Shown here piece after piece: positions 58,113-64,000 of a DNA stretch of 64,000 nucleotides. The stretch covers positions 23,017,491 through 23,081,490 of the forward strand of contig NC_088310.1 of assembly GCF_910592395.1 (NCBI RefSeq), written 5' to 3'. The translations under genes were made by a program, and so were the position numbers. Position 1 is the first letter of the stretch; every line of letters begins with the position of its first letter. The DNA is from Lineus longissimus. Lineage: Eukaryota; Nemertea; Pilidiophora; Heteronemertea; Lineidae. Under the pieces are notes generated by a model, which did not search any database, was not told where the DNA came from, and was given only the letters and a program-made list of their open reading frames with translations.

Positions 58113-59265
58113 TTAGCTCGCTTTATCCGCAAATATTAGGGGACATTCGATTCACTTTGTAAAAACCATGTTATCAGCCTGTCTAGTATGTTGGTTTGGT
58201 GGATGTTGTTTCATATTGTGCCCCTTGAAAAACAATCTTTCAGTAATGATGTTTCAAATGTAAAATGATAATATCATAAGTCCCATCACTGGTACATATA
58301 AGACAAGAATACAGTACATGCTTGTTAATGATAATGCTTTGCCATTGGAGCCCTATCTGACCCTTTTCCAAAATTCATTACACGTCTTTGAATATTTTTC
58401 CAGAGAAAATCGCCAACAATATAAGTCGCCTGTCTAAGCGGATTTATCATCTATCACCGTCAACAAGCCTAAATTGTGTGGAAAATTTGACGCCCTTGCC
58501 CTTTTCAAAGAACATCTTGGCCCGTTATTCAATTAAGCAATGTTTGTTTAATTTTAATACCAATGTCAACATAACTACCAAAATATCTCATCATAAAATA
58601 CCGGTTCAAACAAAACAACTGTGGTGATTTATAAAGGGACAAATCTAGTGGAAATTTATTTTTCAAAATTTGACCCTTATTTTGTCTGTGGTTAAGAAGG
58701 GTTGATAATTTTCTGATTGATTTATCTTAATTATCATCACCCACCTACTAACCGTCCGTCATTGTCATTTACCCCTTTGAAGTTGGTTAAAAGGGTTATG
58801 TGGTCGAAGAAAGGGTCCAAAATTGATTGCCACTGAAACCATAGACCCCATCATAACAAAAAATCATAATCACCGATATTTTGACTGCCTCTTCAAATTT
58901 CATTAAATTTGATTATGTTTTAAACATGGAAACGGGACACCCATTACCATTGTCAAATTCACCATAAACCCAGACAAAGAAGGGTTCAAAAATCTGTTGA
59001 TGTGCTTCTCCTTGCATAACGCCAGTTCAAAATCACTTCTTTCGAATCATCATCATTAAACTTGTCTTAAATCATCATTAGAATCAAATCATAGGAACCC
59101 ATTCAAGTTATAATCAATGCACATGTAATTTCATTCGACCTTGAAACTGTGTGAAGACCTTCTGCAACAAGTTTGCATAACAATCGTGAATTTTATTACC
59201 AAGATTGATGCCTGTATTGAACCCTTTTTGTTGCGATCAACACGTGTGAGGATTTACTCCCATTT
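58113..59265. other. no recognised gene
   Basis: A frame at 58388-58627 follows an acceptor-like ATATTTTTCCAG and is open for about 75 codons in phase 1 (KIANNISRLSKRIYHLSPS), but no donor or family supports it. The rest is AT-rich with runs of CAAATTT and CATCATCATT. Confidence 0.3.
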
Positions 59266-59667
59266 TCATTGAGATTGATAAGAATTTAACATTGGGGGTG
59301 GAACCTTCTGGCAAAGGATAATCCACTTTTGTTCCCCAACTGTTGAAAAGGGAAAACAGGGGTTGAACAATTTGCTATAACTGTCAACATCTGCCCGATC
59401 TCCATGATATGTTGACGCGTTGCTTTGTGTTATGTAAAACATTGAAACTTGTCGGTAAAAATTATCCCTCTGGAATTTGAGACCGTTTAAGTTGAATTCT
59501 CCAGGTTTGCAAATATCTCCCTTGTCTTTAGCCTTAGATGTAACACATCCACATAGTCTTATTGACCTGCCATTTATGGTGAAAGTTGTTTGTTTCACTG
59601 TGGTGGACAATATGGAAGATGTCACGTCGGTAAAAAGCACTTGCAGATATTGAGTGCCAGGCAGCAA
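59266..59667 (-). CDS. long minus-strand frame, doubtful
   Basis: A 133-codon frame with five cysteines, including VTSKAKDKGDICKPGEFNL. No start context, splice border or family was recognised. A stop lies just upstream in frame, so an acceptor such as CTCATAG would be needed. Chance could produce one frame of this size in the window. Confidence 0.15.
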   Translation of the reverse strand: MLPGTQYLQVLFTDVTSSILSTTVKQTTFTINGRSIRLCGCVTSKAKDKGDICKPGEFNLNGLKFQRDNFYRQVSMFYITQSNASTYHGDRADVDSYSKLFNPCFPFSTVGEQKWIILCQKVPPPMLNSYQSQ

Positions 59668-59752
59668 CCTATGAGCCGTCCCAAGTTAAAGTTAACCTGA
59701 AATTGACTATCTCCGCTGAAATTGTTTGACAGCGCAAGTTTCCTTTTGACAG

Positions 59753-59938
59753 ATGTATTGCCACCTTTGTGAGTTTGGTGTTGATCCCTTACCTGACCCT
59801 AACATGTGTGCGATAGGGTACCACAGCCCACGCCAAAGGGAGGAAGGGTCAGGCATGTCAACCAGGCCAGATGGCAAACAATCAGGACCATTGCAAAGAG
59901 GGGCGAAGGGCTTGTACATTTGTCTTCAGGTGGCACAG
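59753..59938 (+). CDS. exon-like block with cysteine pair
   Basis: The acceptor GTTTCCTTTTGACAG is good. The only open frame reads MYCHLCEFGVDPLPDPNMCA and continues through SPRQREEGSGMSTRPDGKQ to a donor CACAG|GTGACT at 59939 (an earlier GTGGCA at 59930 is weaker). Length is 186 nt, phase 0 at both ends. C-x2-C and a third Cys suggest a small cysteine-rich or metal-binding module, but I cannot assign a family. The opposite strand is also open for 70 codons. Confidence 0.3.
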
Positions 59939-60029
59939 GTGACTGATATGAATTACTTTGTAATTATTTTAATGATTTGCCTCTAATCAGACACTTCAAG
60001 CAATGTGATCTAATTTGTGTAACGAGTGA

Positions 60030-60180
60030 TTCATCATTATTCAGTGAGGCTGTGGAGTGGTGGCTTGGTCTCTGACTAGTGGTAATGAGGTTCCGCGTTC
60101 GATCACCACTGTCAGAGCGAGAAGTTAGGCATGAGTGCGGAACTGACAAATTTTAACTGCTCTGAACTCCTAATAACATA
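60030..60180 (+). mobile_element. tRNA-derived SINE fragment
   Basis: GGAGTGGTGGCTTGGTCTCT resembles an A box and GTTCCGCGTTCGATCACC a B box 40 bp later. The following AGGCATGAGTGCGGAACTGA is body-like and recalls the SINE at 45449. The tRNA fold cannot be completed. Confidence 0.5.
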
Positions 60181-60730
60181 GTGATAAACTCCCTATAGTT
60201 TCCTAAAAGTTGAAGGGAGCTTTTGTTCACGGTTTTACACCTGGTCTTTTAGAAACTTATCAGAATCCACTCCAGATTCATTGACATCACACCCTCAATG
60301 GGGGTAAGACTTCCTACTTGTCCTCAGAACGATGACAAAAGGTAGGAAGAAATTCTTTTGCCTTCTTGGTGGTGCGTTGTATCTCAGTCCTTCATAGTCC
60401 TCTTCAACTCACCCGAAGAGATAATCTTTGGCACTTCATGACCAGGATTACACCCTACAAGTGCTCTATGAGTTTCAGCCCGTCTGTAATTGATGGACAT
60501 GAAATTTCTTTATAACAACGATAGTTTCTGAAGATGATCCTTCCAATAAAGGAACAGCGTCTTTATTTTATGACAAGTACTCATGATTTCGTTCATTTAT
60601 GACATGTAATGATGTTCTAGCCCGCCCCAGTGCGGGATAAGATAAGGGTCACCCATCTGCCCTCCCTCTGCCCCACATGTCAAAGCCAAAGATTACCATA
60701 CCTGTGCCGGAATACCATTTTCCTATTCAG

Positions 60731-60862
60731 GATATGGCCCACTGAGATTGTGGAACAATAAACTGGCGATGTTGGGGGTTGTGTACCTGTGTCTCGCCTC
60801 GTACGGGTCATCCATCTGTCTGGCGGGAGGGGACCGCCCAATGAATACTGAAAGAAATACAG
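60731..60862 (+). CDS. exon-like block, possible signal-peptide exon
   Basis: A good acceptor (CCATTTTCCTATTCAG) precedes a frame YGPLRLWNNKLAMLGVVYLC that continues to GDRPMNTERNT and a weak donor, ACAG|GTGGTT. Starting at the internal ATG, MLGVVYLCLASYGSSICLAG looks like a secretory signal. It keeps several CpG. Entry phase is 1. No family was recognised, and the opposite strand is open over 98 codons. Confidence 0.22.
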
Positions 60863-63488
60863 GTGGTTCAATGTACTTCCTGCTCGCTCAAAATAACGGA
60901 AAAATTGACTTACTCTTAATGCGCAAAATGTTTTCCACAATGAAGACAGTTCCAATGTCTTTAAAAGTATGTTCAATATAGAATATTACCTTTAAGGGTT
61001 TGAGTCTTGTCGCCTTTCACAATTTAACATTTCCCACATAAACTATTTGTTCTGCTAAACGTTAATACCCTACAAAATAATGAATGTCTTCATAATCTTA
61101 ACATATCCCATCAGTTATTAAAAAAGGTACAAAAATGTACATGTAGTTTCATTTCTTAGGTTCCATGTAGATACATTTGTGACTCAGCAGACCGTATGTC
61201 CGTCTGCATAAAGGAAAGGGACAAATTGATTGAACAAAGTTGGGCTAATATTGAATAAGACATCTGGTTTCTGTTGATGCAATTCTGGATAAAACGCCAG
61301 CAATAAAAAAGATGGGTGCGTCTTCCATTATAAGGTCATTATTTCATCAAATAATGCACTTCAAACATTGACCAGTAGTTGTGGTTTTACCCGCTACCCC
61401 CAACCTTTTCCGGAATAATCATGTTTGACAATCGGTGTTTGACTCAGGAATCTGTTGCTCTCTCCCGAGCATGACATCGTTGTCACGCCCGGATGATTCC
61501 ATACCTGGTCCAAGAGAAGCACATCCGGACAGTTAAGTCCATTGAATCGTGGTCATTGAGAATAAATGGACCAGGTGATTTGGAGTGTTGGATGAGACCC
61601 CATCATCTGTCTCTGGCTAATAAAACGGATTCCTCCGGATCAGATAAGCTGACAAAAGGACCATAGGATTGTCTGAGGACATCTGGCTAAACAACCATGC
61701 AAATCATGGATTTGTTATGACGGTCCCTAATGAATAAGAAAGAAGTCTGCCAGTTGTCATCTTTCACGTAAATATATTTGCCAAGCTGAATCTCTTTCTG
61801 TGAATAAGTGGTGTCATGACTTTTAGATGTCCATGCCCTCCCTCCCTGATGCTTAAAAGGGTGGCCATGAATACCTAAGTACATGATACTGAGACCCTTT
61901 TAGAATACAATGGTTTCGAATCTTATGCCGATTTGAGTTGATACCAGAATGATTTATTTTAATAAGAGGGGTTAAAGTAACAGCATGGTAGAACACAAAG
62001 TGGGGTAAAGTTTAAAGTTAAACAAACTCAAATCATTGAAAATAGCTTGAGAAACTGTTTCCGCTGGATCTGCCTTAAGAGTTTGATCTAGTCCTGGGAG
62101 CAGCCTGGCATTGCCTGGTTGGCACAAGAATGATAAAAAGAATGCACCAAAGCTGCATAGCAAGAATCTTGCCACAAATGTGGCAATTACATTCACCAAG
62201 AGATCCTATCCACTTTGCCAAAAATAATCAAACCCATGCAAGATTTCTCGAATTATACATTCCTTTCTTGAAGACCGCTGAAGTAGAATTATCAGACTTG
62301 ACATGAATTGTTTGCAGAATGTCCGACAGCGAGGTTTCCTCTAGCCAGCTGCCTGTGCCAAAGGGTTCAATTTTCTCACTAATATCACCCATTTTATCAG
62401 TACGTCCTCCAGAAATGTTTCGACAGATTGCTGATAAATCCGGGGTACTATAATCATTAATTAATTGATATTGACACAATATATTGACACAATTAAGTGT
62501 GATCTTCAATTAGTCTTCTGTATAATTTGGTCCCTTAGAGCGGTTAGTCAGACAGTTCAAGTTTTTCACTGTTTTGAAGATTCTGTGTGAATTGGTTTCA
62601 CATTCTTTGGGTCAGTTCAGCTGTATCATTTTCTGAAGATCCCAAACCTTTAGCTTCTTCTGGCTTGATTGACCCTCGAGTCTGCCCTTTTGGGGTAGTG
62701 TAGTTCTCTTAAAATCTCAGCATAGCATTGGAGGCAGATGGAGAATAAATGAGCTTATTTCATGCTCCCAATACCTCGGTTTGTAATCTAAAGCAGATTG
62801 ATGGAGCACAGTCTGTGACGAAAATGAACTTTAACACCTTCATCAATGAATAGACTTGATCGAATCAGACATCCCAACCAGTACTGACACCATCCCGTTT
62901 CATAACTACAGGGAACGAAAAGACAGTCATCAGCTTTCACTAAAAGACAATATCCACTTTGTATCCCTTTAGCTCATCCAATTTTCACAGATGGCTCCTG
63001 CCAGTGGGCTACTTCATAACAATTCGTCTTGAATAGGGATTGCTTATACATGTATTTAAATCAAATTATCTTGATCTTTGCCCCCATGCTGGTCAAACGC
63101 AATTATCTTTTTTCATGGATCCTGATTCGATGATTACCTACACAGCTTTTAACTCCTCGAGTTCAACATTTTTCAAGAAGAAATGATTTCTATTATAGAT
63201 ATCTTCAGGGGTTGTGTCATTGTCTTGGTCTCATTTATGAAAAAATTACAATGCCAGGTTGCAAGGTTCACCATATTGGACCTGCTTTGGGCATATTTTC
63301 ACAGAGAATGTGACATTTGGCCTCTCCCTGCCTTAAAAGGCAACCATGCGAAACATGTTAATCATAAATGAGTGACCTTTGTTTTATCAGCCCAAGGGAA
63401 ATCACAAGAATTATAAGAAGAATGTCTCCCACTTTGCGCCGCCTGCTAATTAGTCGGGAAGCTGAAGCCCGCAGCATGCCCAGTTAAG
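60863..63488. other. no recognised gene
   Basis: Only short frames are present (for example 62228-62509 minus and 63183-63371 plus) and none has convincing borders. A 10-bp inverted pair, ACCTGGTCCA at 61503 and TGGACCAGGT at 61567, brackets 54 bp. Near 62985 TTTTCACAG precedes an ATG (MAPASGLLHNNSS) with a stop after 13 codons. Confidence 0.35.
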
Positions 63489-63987
63489 GTGTCCGCTAAA
63501 CATGTTTGTTAATGCAAAACTGCTACAATCTGCCTGTTGACAAGTTAGTGCAGGATGCCCCCTATCACCTGACACCAACCACGACCACCTTGGATCTCGT
63601 TTTTTTCCGCTATTGTAATTTTTTAAAACAAACAAATAGGGCAAACTGGGATGGATTTCGGGTGTGGCTGTGACTAAAAATGCGAGTTGTTTATTGTAGT
63701 GACTGGAATGGCTGTTAGTGCAGGATGCCCCCTATCACCTGACACCAACCACGGCCACCTTGGATCTCGTTTTTTTCCGCTATTGTAATTTTGATGGATG
63801 GATTTCGGGTGTGAATGGTGTGGCTGGGACTAAAAATGCGAGTTGTTTATTGCAGCGACTCGAACGGGCATTTTCGCAAGGTTGTCGGAAGAAATCAGGT
63901 CGTCAAAAGGCAGATTCATATGCACGTACTCTTGACAACATGTTTTAAGTAGCAGTTTTGCATTTACAATTATGTTTAGCGGATCGA
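63489..63987. mobile_element. short TIR element with 170-bp tandem core
   Basis: The terminal arms 63492-63526 and 63949-63983 are inverted repeats matching at 32 of 35 positions (TCCGCTAAACAT.. and AATGCAAAACTGCTAC). A second, inner pair is TGTTGACAAG near 63533 and CTTGACAACA at 63931. Between them a core of about 170 bp is present twice in tandem (63544-63713 and 63714-about 63869), opening GTTAGTGCAGGATGCCCCCT. Total length is about 500 bp, non-coding. Short inverted ends around 160-170-bp tandem cores recall the pearl/CvG elements of bivalves, which are related to non-autonomous Helentrons; that link is inference. Confidence 0.75.
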
Positions 63988-64000
63988 CCACAATTTTAAT

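Noticed and set aside
63718-63948. 76-codon plus-strand frame at the right edge
   Set aside because: It lies within the tandem core and right arm of the TIR element; the equivalent frame in the first core copy is broken.
1-64000. Reverse transcriptase, integrase or transposase gene
   Set aside because: I looked for catalytic patterns such as a YxDD box or spaced D, D, E residues in the longer frames and found none, so only non-autonomous elements are reported.

Overview
This window looks like nuclear DNA from a marine invertebrate animal. There are no operons, no ribosome binding sites and no long open frames. Coding signal appears only as short exon-like pieces with GT/AG borders. CpG density is mosaic, and tRNA-headed SINE fragments, small inverted-repeat transposons and minisatellites are scattered throughout. 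The palindrome TACATGTA and relatives of TAGGCCTA are frequent, which I associate with lophotrochozoan, hemichordate or echinoderm genomes; I cannot name the species. No protein in the window could be assigned to a known family, so every coding call below is a candidate exon judged by splice borders, reading phase and context.

Layout. (1) 1 to about 8.7 kb is relatively GC-rich and has near-normal CpG (about 40 per kb by hand count in 1501-2500). It holds a degraded hAT-like MITE (4254-4643), older direct repeats and a possible minus-strand first exon (7590-7607). (2) From about 8.7 to 24.8 kb CpG falls to roughly 5 per kb. This looks like the body of one long transcribed, germline-methylated gene with very large introns. 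It contains a 49-bp minisatellite, a decayed array with a sharp 60-bp core, a few exon-like islands and a SINE. (3) 24.8-27.9 kb recovers CpG and ends in a plausible first coding exon on the plus strand (27806-27840). (4) 28-52 kb is repeat-rich intronic or intergenic sequence with several exon-like islands, four diverged direct-repeat arrays, a 43-bp minisatellite, tRNA-like SINE heads and two clusters of nuclear-receptor half sites. (5) 52.5-53.06 kb is the clearest CpG island. It carries a short ATG exon with a donor on each strand, facing away from each other. (6) 53-64 kb holds a minus-strand SINE head, a nested-palindrome element (57557-57983) followed by a perfect 35-bp inverted repeat, two exon-like islands near 60 kb, and a compact TIR element with a tandem core at the right edge.

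Working model (inference). One or more long genes cross the window. CpG-normal islands at about 8 kb, 27 kb and 53 kb act as alternative or bidirectional promoters. The two plus-strand first exons (27.8 kb and 53.0 kb) both end after two bases of a codon, so both could splice to one shared downstream exon that is probably outside the window. RNA-seq and protein homology would settle this.
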